Source of the DNA: Salinicola sp.
GTDB taxonomy: Bacteria > Pseudomonadota > Gammaproteobacteria > Pseudomonadales > Halomonadaceae
Assembly (NCBI GenBank): GCA_002695065.1
Contig: NZNW01000080.1
Location: 1 to 44,914, forward strand
Length of the DNA: 44,914 nt
Reading direction: 5' to 3'
Position 1 is the stretch's first letter; each line of letters starts with the position of its first letter. Under the pieces are notes generated by a model. It searched no databases and was not told where the DNA came from. It worked only from the letters and a program-made list of their open reading frames with translations. This document shows, in pieces, positions 1-7,774 of this stretch. The position numbers were made by a program, and so were the translations under genes.

Positions 1-1325
1 GCCTGCCGTGTCGCCAGGAAATAGCCGACGGAGAGCGGTCCCACCCGGCCCAGCAGCATGGTCAGGCCCAGCAGGAACTGCCCCGGCAGCGAAAGATCGC
101 TGGTGATGCCCCGGGACAACCCCACGGTACCGAAGGCGGATACGGTCTCGAACGCCAGATCGAGAAACGACTGTTCGCTGTCGGTGATGGTGAGCCCGAA
201 CAGCGCCATCACCACCAGCAGGACCCCGGCCAGCGCTACCGTGATCGCCTTGATCACGGTCTCCTGGGGGATCGAGCGGCCGAAGACCGTGGGGTGTTCG
301 GTGTTGCGGTAGAACGCGCGGGCCGTCAGCAGCAGGACCACGAAGGTGGTGATCTTGATGCCGCTGGCGGTGGAGCTCGAGCCGGCACCGATGAACATCA
401 GCACCATCACCAGCAGCGTCGAGGCGTCGGTCAGCGAGCCGGTCTCCAGCGTGTTGAAGCCGGCCGTACGCGGGGTGACGGCCTGGAACCAGGCCGCCTG
501 CAGCTTGGCGAAAACGCTCCCCAGGCCACCCAGGGTGCCGGGATTGGACCACTCCAGGCCGAGCAGGATCGCGGTGGCGATCACATTGAGCCAGAACGTG
601 GCCAGCAGCACGACCTTGGTCTGCATCGCCAGGCGCGACCAGCGACGATGGCGATAGAGATCGCTGACCACCACGAAGCCCAGCCCGCCGACGATGAACA
701 TCAGCGTCACCGTTGCATTGACCAGCGGATCGCCGACCTCCTTGATCAGACTGTCGGAAAAGGTCGAGAAGCCGGCGTTGTTGAACGCCGAGACGGCGTG
801 GAAAAGGCTGTGCCACAGCCCCATCTCCAGCCCCTGCTCGGGCACCCAGTGGCAGGCCAGCAGCAGCGTGCAGACGGTCTCGGTAATGAAGGCGAAGGCG
901 ACCACCAGCTTGACCAGGTCGCGGATGTCGCTGAAGGCGATCTCTCCCAGCGCCTCGCGGACCAGGTTCTGCTGGCTCAGCGGCAGCCGCGTTCCCAGCA
1001 GCAGCACCGTCAGCGCGGCGAAGGTCATGAAGCCCAGGCCGCCGACCTGGATCAGGACCAGTAACACCAACTGGCCGATGAATGTCAGGTCCTTGCCCAC
1101 ATCGATCACGCTGAGCCCGGTGACGGTGACCGCCGAGGTCGCGGTGAACAGGGCCTCGTGCCAGGCCAGGGGACGCGTCGCGCTGCCCGGAAGCCATAGC
1201 AGCAGAGCGCCGATGGCGCAGAGCAGCGCAAAACCGAGCAGCAGTATCTCCGGTGGCGAGAGCCTGATGACACCGCCGTGCGGGGCGCGACGGAAGGGCC
1301 GCTTGAGTCGTTGCCAGCGTCTCAC
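1..1325 (-). CDS. ktrB: Ktr/Trk-type potassium uptake membrane subunit (KtrB), 3' end cut by window edge
   Basis: Inner-membrane K+ translocating subunit of the TrkH/KtrB family. About 441 codons are visible. The four pore loops of this superfamily can be read: TSAVTVTGLSV, HAVSAFNNAGFST, VTPRTAGFNTL and ETVSAFGTVGLS, each with the filter glycine. The visible end (GRVGPLSVGYFLATRQ) matches the last pore-proximal stretch of KtrB, so only a short C-terminus should be missing. The start is taken as the GTG at 1325 because GGAGGG lies just upstream; no ATG gives the same N-terminus. It lies 76 bp downstream of ktrA on the same strand, giving a ktrAB order. Family knowledge: KtrB is Na+-dependent and gated by the KtrA ring. 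In a halophile it would serve osmotic K+ accumulation. Confidence 0.93.
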   Translation of the reverse strand, partial: MRRWQRLKRPFRRAPHGGVIRLSPPEILLLGFALLCAIGALLLWLPGSATRPLAWHEALFTATSAVTVTGLSVIDVGKDLTFIGQLVLLVLIQVGGLGFMTFAALTVLLLGTRLPLSQQNLVREALGEIAFSDIRDLVKLVVAFAFITETVCTLLLACHWVPEQGLEMGLWHSLFHAVSAFNNAGFSTFSDSLIKEVGDPLVNATVTLMFIVGGLGFVVVSDLYRHRRWSRLAMQTKVVLLATFWLNVIATAILLGLEWSNPGTLGGLGSVFAKLQAAWFQAVTPRTAGFNTLETGSLTDASTLLVMVLMFIGAGSSSTASGIKITTFVVLLLTARAFYRNTEHPTVFGRSIPQETVIKAITVALAGVLLVVMALFGLTITDSEQSFLDLAFETVSAFGTVGLSRGITSDLSLPGQFLLGLTMLLGRVGPLSVGYFLATRQ

Positions 1326-1401
1326 TCGCACCCTCCACGGCGGCTTGCGTGGCTGGCGGGCGCCTCGAGGGCGTCTCGTGCAGAGGGATGAAGCGGAACG
1401 C

Positions 1402-2058
1402 TCATATCTGTTTGCCGATTTCGCGCAGCGCCTGCAGGTCGCCCATCAGGATCAGGCTGTCGCCGGCCTGGAGCGGGGTGTCGTCGTCCGGGTTGCGAAT
1501 CACCTCTTTGCCACGCTTGATGGCGACCAGAGACAGGGCCTCGGGATCGATGGCGAGGTTGGCGACGCTGGCACAGTTCTCGATCAGACGGTCGGTGGTC
1601 TCGATCTCGACGATGAACTGGCGCTCGCCCAGCCGGATGAAATCGACCATGGCGTGATAGTTGAGGCTCTCCGCGACCCGCACGCCGACATCGTATTCCG
1701 GGTAGACGACCCGGTCGGCGCCCAGGCGCTTGAGCAACTTGTAGTGGGCATCGGAGTGAGCCTTGGCCCAGATCTCCTTGGCACCGAGCTCCTTGACGTG
1801 GAGCGTGCAGGTGACGCTGGCCTCGACGTTGTCGTCGACATCGATGACCACGACGTCGTAGGCATCCAGCGAGAGTTCGCCGAGCGCCTTCTCGTCGGTG
1901 AGGTCGGCGATCACCGCATGATCGAGCATGTCCGACATCGCGTCGACCCGGGTCTCGTCGGCATCGACCCCGAGCACCTGGTTCTGATGACGTTTCAGTT
2001 CACGTGCGACGGTACTGCCGAAATAGCCCAACCCCAGAATGGCGAAGTGCCGGGACAT
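1402..2058 (-). CDS. ktrA: KtrA, cytosolic RCK gating subunit of K+ uptake system
   Basis: 218-residue regulator with an N-terminal RCK/TrkA-N Rossmann fold (nucleotide motif GLGYFG at residues 9-14, then an acidic residue at the end of strand 2 in LGVDADE) and a C-terminal TrkA-C domain (about residues 140-218, ending TPLQAGDSLILMGDLQAL). Length equals the family norm (about 220). An upstream start would add 33 residues, but the ATG at 2058 is preceded by AAGGAGA and begins the conserved fold at once, so it is preferred. Followed by ktrB. Family knowledge: KtrA forms an octameric ring binding ATP/ADP and often c-di-AMP or NAD(H), and controls KtrB. Confidence 0.95.
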   Translation of the reverse strand: MSRHFAILGLGYFGSTVARELKRHQNQVLGVDADETRVDAMSDMLDHAVIADLTDEKALGELSLDAYDVVVIDVDDNVEASVTCTLHVKELGAKEIWAKAHSDAHYKLLKRLGADRVVYPEYDVGVRVAESLNYHAMVDFIRLGERQFIVEIETTDRLIENCASVANLAIDPEALSLVAIKRGKEVIRNPDDDTPLQAGDSLILMGDLQALREIGKQI

Positions 2059-2297
2059 CGGAATCTCCTTGTCGTTCGACGCCGGTAATGCCGACCGGCG
2101 AGTGGGCTGGATCATCGCTGTGGGCCAAGCTTTGCACAAGCCCCGGCACCCTACCAACCACGACTTGGTCGCGCATGTCGCGCGTCGACGCTACAATCCT
2201 CCGCCGCAATCGCCCGCCCTGGGCGACTCCCTGCGCCGCACCCGGCCTCGATACGGGGCTGGCGTCTTCAGGCCGTCCACTGGAACGACGAGGAAGC
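2059..2297. promoter_or_regulatory. Divergent promoter region between ktrA and NSS transporter
   Basis: 239 bp between divergent starts, so both promoters must lie here or further upstream. A TACAAT hexamer at 2192-2197 is a plausible -10 for the transporter, but no well-spaced -35 is seen (TTGGTC at 2165 is 21 bp away). No operator palindrome was recognised. Confidence 0.35.
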
Positions 2298-3743
2298 ATG
2301 ACCGCAATCGCACGACCCAAGAATCTGTGGCTGGGACGCTGGGGCTTCGTCCTGGCGGCCACCGGCTCGTCCGTGGGGCTGGGCAACATCTGGAAATTCC
2401 CGTACATGACCGGCGAATATGGCGGTGGTGCTTTCGTCATGGTTTACCTGGTCTGCATCGCGGCCATCGGCGTGCCGGTGATGATGACCGAGATTGCGCT
2501 GGGGCGCAGAGGCCGGGGCAGTCCGGTGGACGCGATCCGGCGGGTGGCGCGGGAGTCCGGGCGCAGCGGGTTGTGGTCGGGGCTCGGCTGGATGGCGATG
2601 CTATGCGGATTCATGATCCTGTCGTTCTACGTCGTGGTCGCCGGCTGGGCCGTCTCCTATCTGTGGAAGTCGCTCAGCGGAGGCTTGACGGCCGACAGCG
2701 TCGAGGGCATGGCGGCCATCTTCGGTGCCAACAACGCCAACCCTTGGAATCTCGGCTTCTGGAGCACGCTCGTCACTGTGGCGACGATGGCGATCGTGGG
2801 ACTGGGCGTCCAGGCGGGCATCGAGCGCAGCGTGCGCTGGATGATGCCCGGTCTGGTGGTGATGCTGGTGATCATGATCGTCTACGCGATCTTTTCCGGC
2901 AGCTTCGGCGCCGGCGTGCAGTTCCTGTTCGCCTTCGATCCCGGCAAGCTCACCGGACAGGCCATCCTGGCGGCGATGGGGCACGCCTTCTTCACCCTGT
3001 CGCTTGCCTCCGGCGCGATCCTCACCTACGGCGCCTACTTGCCGGCGGGCCAGTCCATCGGTCGTACCACGCTGATGGTCGCCATCTGCGACACCCTGGT
3101 GGCGCTGATGGCCGGGCTGGCGATCTTCCCGGTGATCTTCGCCAACGGCATGGACCCGGCGTCCGGCCCCGGCCTCATCTTCATGAGCCTGCCGCTGGCG
3201 TTCCAGCAGATGCCGCTGGGCGGGGTGATCGAGACGATCTTCTTCCTGATGCTGACCGTGGCCGCGCTGACCTCGGCCATCTCGATGATCGAAGCCACGG
3301 TCGCCTGGCTGAACGAAAGCCACGGCCTGTCGCGCGCCAGGGCGGCCTGGGGCGTCGGTATCCTGCTGTGGATCGTGAGTACGCTGGCGATGCTGTCGTT
3401 CAACGTCGGCGCGGACTGGAAGCTGGCGGGGCGTCACTTCTTCGACTGGCTGGATTTCCTGACCTCGCGCTTCCTGATGCCGCTGGGTGGGCTGGGAACG
3501 GCGTTGCTGGCCGGGTTCGTGCTGCGTCGAGAGAACCTCGAGGAGGAGCTTGGTTTGCCGTCGGCCATCCACGCCCTGTGGCGATTCACGATCCGCTATG
3601 TCTGTCCGGTGGCGATCGTGATGGTGTTCCTGGATGCCCTGGGTGCGCTGAATGCGGATTTCGACTGGCGCTGGCTGGCAATGGTGCTGGCCCTGGCGCT
3701 GCTCGCGGAGGTGGTTCTCGCCCGCCTGACGCGTCGGGCGTAA
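2298..3743 (+). CDS. Sodium-dependent transporter, NSS/SNF family
   Basis: 481-residue polytopic membrane protein of the neurotransmitter:sodium symporter family. The N-terminus carries the family signature around TM1 (GSSVGLGNIWKFPY, about residues 25-38, followed by a glycine-rich TM1-EL1), the region that in LeuT binds Na+ and substrate. About 11 hydrophobic segments can be traced to the C-terminus, matching the shorter bacterial members. The start at ATG 2298 has GAGGAA 5-8 bp upstream; a longer in-frame opening to 2004 overlaps ktrA and is rejected. Substrate (amino acid or other small organic) cannot be told from sequence. It is divergent from ktrA and convergent with the SIMPL gene. 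Confidence 0.92.
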   Translation: MTAIARPKNLWLGRWGFVLAATGSSVGLGNIWKFPYMTGEYGGGAFVMVYLVCIAAIGVPVMMTEIALGRRGRGSPVDAIRRVARESGRSGLWSGLGWMAMLCGFMILSFYVVVAGWAVSYLWKSLSGGLTADSVEGMAAIFGANNANPWNLGFWSTLVTVATMAIVGLGVQAGIERSVRWMMPGLVVMLVIMIVYAIFSGSFGAGVQFLFAFDPGKLTGQAILAAMGHAFFTLSLASGAILTYGAYLPAGQSIGRTTLMVAICDTLVALMAGLAIFPVIFANGMDPASGPGLIFMSLPLAFQQMPLGGVIETIFFLMLTVAALTSAISMIEATVAWLNESHGLSRARAAWGVGILLWIVSTLAMLSFNVGADWKLAGRHFFDWLDFLTSRFLMPLGGLGTALLAGFVLRRENLEEELGLPSAIHALWRFTIRYVCPVAIVMVFLDALGALNADFDWRWLAMVLALALLAEVVLARLTRRA

Positions 3744-3759
3744 GCCTGGTGCAACGGTA

Positions 3760-3783
3760 CGGGCGGGCGCCGAGGCCCGCCCG
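3760..3783. terminator. Hairpin between convergent NSS transporter and SIMPL genes
   Basis: Nine-base-pair perfect stem (CGGGCGGGC / GCCCGCCCG) with a 6-nt loop in the 47-bp gap between two convergent genes. Position suggests a bidirectional terminator, but neither side has a T-run, so intrinsic termination would be weak. Confidence 0.5.
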
Positions 3784-3790
3784 AAGGTCA

Positions 3791-4618
3791 TCAGTCGTCG
3801 ATCTCCCAGGTCACGCTCACGCCGGCGTCGATGCTGATCTCGCCGCTGCGGTACTCCGCCGCGCTGCTGCCGCTGCCACTGTCGGCTGCCGCGGCACGCA
3901 TCATCATCTGCGGTTGATAGCGGGGCGCCGTGGTCTCTTCGATATTGACGACATCGCCCAGGTCGACATCCAGCGTATCGGCCATCATCTCGGCCTTCTG
4001 GCGTGCCCGCTCCAGCGCCTGCTTGAGTGCGCGATCGTCCGCCGCGTCGCTGTCCTGGAGCCCGTAGCTGACGCCGTCGAGAGAGTCGACGCCAGCGGCG
4101 GTCAGGGCGTCGAGCACGCGGGGCAGCCGGTCGAGATCGTTCAGCGTCAACGACACCGAACGTTCGACCTGGGTTCGCACCTTCGGCGGCGTGTCGTCAT
4201 CGCCCCGATTGCCGGACTGCACGATGTCCGGGCGCACGCTGAGCGAGCCGGCACGGATCCGCTTGCTGTCGACGCCGGCGTTTTCCAGGGTCCGGATCAG
4301 CTCGCCGGTGCGGGACTCGAGCCGGTCCCGCGCCTCCTTGATGGCGTCGCTATCGCCCGAGGACTCCTCTCCCTGGACCTGGGCCGGCGTGCGCTCCCAC
4401 AGTCGCGCATTCAGCGTCGCCTGATCCGGTGCGACATCGATCGTGGCGTTGGCCTGGACGTGGAGCTGATGTGGCGTCTTGTCGGCGAGCGCCGGCGTGG
4501 CCAGGGCAATGGTCGCCACGACCCCGGCGAGCCCGAGGCCCAGGTTCCGGGCCAGGCTTCTGCCACGGGATGCGGCGTGAGAGTGAGCTGAACGATTGAT
4601 CAGAGCGTCGTGAGACAT
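3791..4618 (-). CDS. Secreted SIMPL-domain (DUF541, YggE-like) protein
   Basis: 275-residue exported protein. The N-terminus has a basic stretch, a hydrophobic core (LGLGLAGVVATIALA) and an ALA-D cleavage site near residue 45. The mature part has the SIMPL/DUF541 pattern: it opens with a beta strand containing VQANATIDVAPDQATLNARL, has a central charged helix, and ends with ISIDAGVSVTWEID. Start supported by AGAGGAAG upstream of ATG 4618. Family knowledge: E. coli YggE is periplasmic and linked to oxidative-stress tolerance; the biochemical role is unsettled. Divergent from the BtuF-like gene, 123 bp apart. Confidence 0.88.
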   Translation of the reverse strand: MSHDALINRSAHSHAASRGRSLARNLGLGLAGVVATIALATPALADKTPHQLHVQANATIDVAPDQATLNARLWERTPAQVQGEESSGDSDAIKEARDRLESRTGELIRTLENAGVDSKRIRAGSLSVRPDIVQSGNRGDDDTPPKVRTQVERSVSLTLNDLDRLPRVLDALTAAGVDSLDGVSYGLQDSDAADDRALKQALERARQKAEMMADTLDVDLGDVVNIEETTAPRYQPQMMMRAAAADSGSGSSAAEYRSGEISIDAGVSVTWEIDD

Positions 4619-4741
4619 GGCACTTCCTCTATCGAAAAACGCGTGTCGCGCAAGATGTGGGCGCTGTATGGACGCCTCAGGCGTCCTTCGGTTCCCATGC
4701 TATGCTCGCCGGCACCTTTAGCCCAACTCGCAGAACCGATG

Positions 4742-5695
4742 ATGCGCTCTCTTTCCCCATTGCTGGACGCCGTGATGTCGCAGGTGCCGTGGCGGCCGGT
4801 AATCGCCGCCGTCGGTGCGGCGCTGCTGCCGCTGCACGCCATGGCGGAGGTCGACGCCATCAGCGTCGAGGACGACAGCGGCCGCACCGTCACCCTGTCC
4901 CGGCCCGCCGAGCGCATCGTCGCGCTGGCGCCGCACCTGGTGGAGATGAGCTATGCCGTCGACGCCGGCGGGCAGTTGGTCGGGGCCATCGAGGGGAGCG
5001 ACTACCCGCCGGCGGCGGCACATATCGATCGGGTCGGCAGCTACCGTGGTATCCCCATCGAACTGGTCGTCGCCAAACGGCCGGATCTGGTGCTGGTCTG
5101 GGGCAGCGGCACGCCGGCATCGCTGATCGAGCAGCTCGAGCGCCTGGAGATTCCCGTCTATCGCAGTGAACCGAGAAAGCTCGATCAGATCGCGGACGAC
5201 CTGCGCGATATCGGCCGGCTCAGCGGCCATGACGTCGCCGGGGAGAAGGCGGCCTCGCGGTTCGAGCGGGCGCTGCAACGCAGCTCACAGACGCTGTCAC
5301 CAGAGCCGCGGGTCTTCTACCAGTTGGGGCAGTCGCCGTTGACCACGCTGGCCGGCGGCCAGGTCGTGACCCAGATCATTCGTCACTGCGGCGGCGAGCC
5401 GCTATTCGAGGAGGCACCCGTACTGGTGCCGCAGATTGGCTGGGAATCGCTGCTCGAGGCGCAGCCGGAGGTCATCCTGGCAGCCGGTGCCGACGACCGC
5501 TGGAAAGCGTTCTGGGCACACCACGATGAATTGCCGGCGGTGCGCGACGGCGCGCTCTACACCGTCGATCGAGACGCCATCAGCCGGCCCGGACCGCGCA
5601 TGATCCAGGCGGTGCGGGAGGTATGTCAGGCACTGGCCGATGCGCATCGCAAGGTGAAGGGGGCGCCTGATCGAGCGCCGCCGTTGTCAGGCTGA
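4742..5695 (+). CDS. btuF: Cobalamin ABC transporter periplasmic binding protein, BtuF-like
   Basis: 317-residue periplasmic binding protein of the helical-backbone (cluster A-II) type. Diagnostic stretches: RIVALAPHLVEMSYAVDAG, EGSDYPPAA (E. coli BtuF has SDYPP), IVAKRPDLVLVW, and the C-terminal ISRPGPRMIQAVREVCQAL, matching BtuF. A signal sequence ends LPLHAMA-E. Two adjacent ATGs (4739, 4742) and a further in-frame ATG at 4775 are possible starts and none has a convincing ribosome site; 4775 gives the most typical signal peptide. Role: capture of corrinoid for an inner-membrane BtuCD, which is not in the window. The stop is 3 bp from the convergent cobO stop. Confidence 0.85.
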   Translation: MRSLSPLLDAVMSQVPWRPVIAAVGAALLPLHAMAEVDAISVEDDSGRTVTLSRPAERIVALAPHLVEMSYAVDAGGQLVGAIEGSDYPPAAAHIDRVGSYRGIPIELVVAKRPDLVLVWGSGTPASLIEQLERLEIPVYRSEPRKLDQIADDLRDIGRLSGHDVAGEKAASRFERALQRSSQTLSPEPRVFYQLGQSPLTTLAGGQVVTQIIRHCGGEPLFEEAPVLVPQIGWESLLEAQPEVILAAGADDRWKAFWAHHDELPAVRDGALYTVDRDAISRPGPRMIQAVREVCQALADAHRKVKGAPDRAPPLSG

Positions 5696-5698
5696 GTC

Positions 5699-6298
5699 TC
5701 AGTAGTCGATGCCGCGGCGCGCTTGAATCCCGGCATCGAAGGCGTGCCTGGTGTCTTGCATTTCGGTGACCGTGTCCGCCATCTCCACCAGCTCGCGATG
5801 GGCATTGCGCCCGGTGACGATGACGCTCTGCTCCGGCGGGCGATCGGCGATGGCGCGCTTGACCGTGTCGATGTCGAGGTAGCCGAACTTGAGCATGTAG
5901 GTGATCTCGTCGAGCACCACCAGGTAGAGCTCGGGATCGGCGAGCAGGCGCTCGGCTTCCCGCCAGACCTCGAGGCAGGCGGCGGTGTCGCTGTCGCGGT
6001 TCTGGGTATCCCAGGTGAAGCCCGTGGCCATGACGTGGACCTCGAGCTGGGGATCCTCGATCAGCCGCTCGCGCTCGCCGCACTCCCACAGCCCCTTGAT
6101 GAACTGGATCACGCCGACACGGTAGCCGTAGCCCAGCGCCCGGGTCACCGTGCCCCACGCCGCCGTGGTCTTGCCCTTGCCGTTGCCGGTGAAGACCAGC
6201 AGCAGGCCCCGCTGCTCGGTAGCGGCGGCGACCTTCTCGTCGACGTGGGTCTTGAGCTTCTGCATGGCTTGCTGGTGACGCTGCTGGCGATCGTTCAT
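5699..6298 (-). CDS. cobO: Cob(I)yrinic acid a,c-diamide adenosyltransferase (CobO/BtuR)
   Basis: 199-residue cytosolic enzyme that transfers the 5'-deoxyadenosyl group of ATP to corrinoid. P-loop GNGKGKTT at residues 38-45, followed by AAWGTVTRALGYGYRVGVIQ; Walker-B-like LYLVVLDEITYMLKFGYLD; C-terminal VIVTGRNAHRELVEMADTVTE, all hallmarks of the CobA/CobO/BtuR family. The ATG at 6298 with CGGAG upstream is preferred to an opening to 6400, which would overlap the preceding gene. It lies 46 bp downstream of a small winged-helix gene on the same strand and convergent with the BtuF-like gene, forming a cobalamin salvage patch. No cobalamin riboswitch was found in front of this unit. Confidence 0.95.
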   Translation of the reverse strand: MNDRQQRHQQAMQKLKTHVDEKVAAATEQRGLLLVFTGNGKGKTTAAWGTVTRALGYGYRVGVIQFIKGLWECGERERLIEDPQLEVHVMATGFTWDTQNRDSDTAACLEVWREAERLLADPELYLVVLDEITYMLKFGYLDIDTVKRAIADRPPEQSVIVTGRNAHRELVEMADTVTEMQDTRHAFDAGIQARRGIDY

Positions 6299-6344
6299 GG
6301 GGACTCCGGTTGATGGCGATCGGGGGGGCTTGGCGGCGGCGGAC

Positions 6345-6653
6345 TCACGGCCTGGGCAGCGGATATCCCAGGGCGCTGGCGATCTCTTCGGCGTGGTCAT
6401 TTACCCAGGTCGAAGAAATGGGGCCCCAGTCACGGATCACGTAGCGCCCGATCTGATGGCGCTCTCCCTGGGCCTGCTCGAACTCGCAGTGGATGTCGAG
6501 CTCGGCGAGCGCGGCGAGGGTATCCTGAGCGGTGCGGCGTGGCATGCCACTGAGCTCGACGATGGCCGGCACGCTGACGGCGAGACCGGCGTCGATCAGG
6601 AGGGCGACGTAAAGTCGTCGATAGAAGCTGGTTCGGGTCTTGCTCAGTGGCAT
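6345..6653 (-). CDS. Small winged-helix (helix-turn-helix) protein
   Basis: 102 residues. The central part (about residues 22-55: VPAIVELSGMPRRTAQDTLAALAELDI) is a helix-turn-helix followed by a wing-like strand pair (CEFEQAQGERHQIGRYVIRDWGPI), then an acidic C-terminal helix. I recall similar short 'winged helix' proteins in Pseudomonas starting MPL-KTRT-FYRRLYVA, which is why ATG 6653 is chosen over the GTG at 6668; neither has a strong ribosome site. It precedes cobO on the same strand, probably co-transcribed. DNA binding is inferred from the fold only; the target is unknown. Confidence 0.75.
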   Translation of the reverse strand: MPLSKTRTSFYRRLYVALLIDAGLAVSVPAIVELSGMPRRTAQDTLAALAELDIHCEFEQAQGERHQIGRYVIRDWGPISSTWVNDHAEEIASALGYPLPRP

Positions 6654-6726
6654 GCGTCGACTCGTCACTCGGGGATTTTGTCAGATGCTACGCCAACGCC
6701 TCCCGTTCGACGACCGCCGACTCGCC

Positions 6727-7716
6727 TCAAGCGGCCATGGCCTCCAGCATCAGCCCGCGGTAGTCGATCAGCCACGTGACGAATCGGTCGATACCCTGCT
6801 CGAGGGAAACCCGGGGGGTATAGTCGATGACCGACCTCAGCTTGTGGGTATCCGCCCAGGTCCGCTCGACGTCACCTGGCTGCATCTGCTTGAAATGCCG
6901 CGTGGCGGTGGTCCCCAGGCGTCGTTCCAGCGTATCGACGAAGTCGAGCAGGGCGATCGGCTTGCCGCGACCCAGGTTGTAGATCTCATGGGGCGCGGAG
7001 CGGTCGGCATCGGGCCGGGGTGCGTGGGGCAGCAACCGCAAGATGCACTCGACCACGTCGTCGATGTAGGTAAAGTCCCTCGCCATGCGACCGTGATTGA
7101 AGATGTCGATGGGCTCTCCACGCAGCAGGTTCGCCGCGAACAGGCAGGGTGCCATGTCCGGGCGTCCCCACGGGCCGTAGACCGTGAAGAATCGCATCCC
7201 GGTGGCGGGCAGTCGATGCAGGTCGGCGTAGCTGTAGGCCATCATCTCGTTGGCGCGCTTGGTCGCGGCGTAGATCGACGCGGGCTGGTCCACCGGATCG
7301 GTTTCCCGGAACGGGAGCGTCTTCTGGCGCCCGTAGACCGAGCTGGAGGAGGCGTAGAGTAGATGCTCGATGTCGTGTCGCTTGCACACGTCGAGCAGGT
7401 TGAGAAATCCCGTCAGGTTGCTGCGACCGTACTCGTGGGGATGCTCCACGGAGTGGCGCACGCCGGCCTGCGCCGCGAGATTGATGACATGGGTGAAGCG
7501 CTCGCGCGCGAAAAGCGTCTCCAGCGCGTCGAGATCCGCGATATCCACGCGGTGGAAAGGAATGCCCGACAACTGTTCCCTGCGTGCCTGTTTGAGTGAC
7601 ACGGCGTAATAGTCGTTGAGGTTGTCCAGCGCGACGACGCTGTGACCCTCGCGAGCGAGGCGGTCGGCGAGGTGAAAGCCGATGAATCCGGCCGCGCCGG
7701 TGACGAGAATTTTCAT
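6727..7716 (-). CDS. UDP-glucuronate 4-epimerase (extended SDR)
   Basis: 329-residue NAD-dependent sugar-nucleotide epimerase. Rossmann motif TGAAGFIG at residues 6-13; substrate-loop stretch DNLNDYYAVSLKQAR, characteristic of the CapI/LpsL-type UDP-GlcA 4-epimerases; catalytic SSSSVYG and YAATK (Tyr/Lys pair); NPAD-type RFFTVYGPWGRPDMA. Predicted reaction: UDP-glucuronate to UDP-galacturonate in the cytosol. ATG 7716 has AGGGAC upstream. It follows the ArnT-like gene by 58 bp on the same strand, so the pair probably forms one unit fed from the 9.4-9.6 kb promoter region. Its presence, with no arnA/arnB/arnD homologue nearby, points to a uronic acid donor for the transferases of this locus (inference). 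Exopolysaccharide or capsule use is the alternative. Confidence 0.88.
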   Translation of the reverse strand: MKILVTGAAGFIGFHLADRLAREGHSVVALDNLNDYYAVSLKQARREQLSGIPFHRVDIADLDALETLFARERFTHVINLAAQAGVRHSVEHPHEYGRSNLTGFLNLLDVCKRHDIEHLLYASSSSVYGRQKTLPFRETDPVDQPASIYAATKRANEMMAYSYADLHRLPATGMRFFTVYGPWGRPDMAPCLFAANLLRGEPIDIFNHGRMARDFTYIDDVVECILRLLPHAPRPDADRSAPHEIYNLGRGKPIALLDFVDTLERRLGTTATRHFKQMQPGDVERTWADTHKLRSVIDYTPRVSLEQGIDRFVTWLIDYRGLMLEAMAA

Positions 7717-7740
7717 GCTGGTCCCTGTATTGAAAGAATC

Positions 7741-7761
7741 TTCACCGCTCGGGCCGGTGAA
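7741..7761 (-). promoter_or_regulatory. Hairpin between ArnT-like gene and epimerase gene
   Basis: Perfect 7-bp inverted repeat TTCACCG / CGGTGAA with a 7-nt loop, followed on the minus strand by a short T-rich stretch (GATTCTTTC). It could act as a weak terminator or attenuator, lowering epimerase transcription relative to the upstream transferase, or stabilise the 3' end of the upstream message. Confidence 0.4.
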
Positions 7762-7774
7762 TCTCTGGTGAATG

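Noticed and set aside
694..2088. 464-codon plus-strand frame across ktrB and ktrA
   Set aside because: Antisense to both potassium-uptake genes, whose motifs are intact.
2039..4591. Long plus-strand open frame (850 codons) across the NSS transporter and the SIMPL gene
   Set aside because: Arg/Gly/Ala/Asp-rich low-complexity translation without motifs; overlaps two well-supported genes on either strand. Typical GC-rich shadow.
4619..4741. Second cobalamin riboswitch upstream of the BtuF-like gene
   Set aside because: Only 123 bp, without the B12 box or the GCCCCCGCAAC core.
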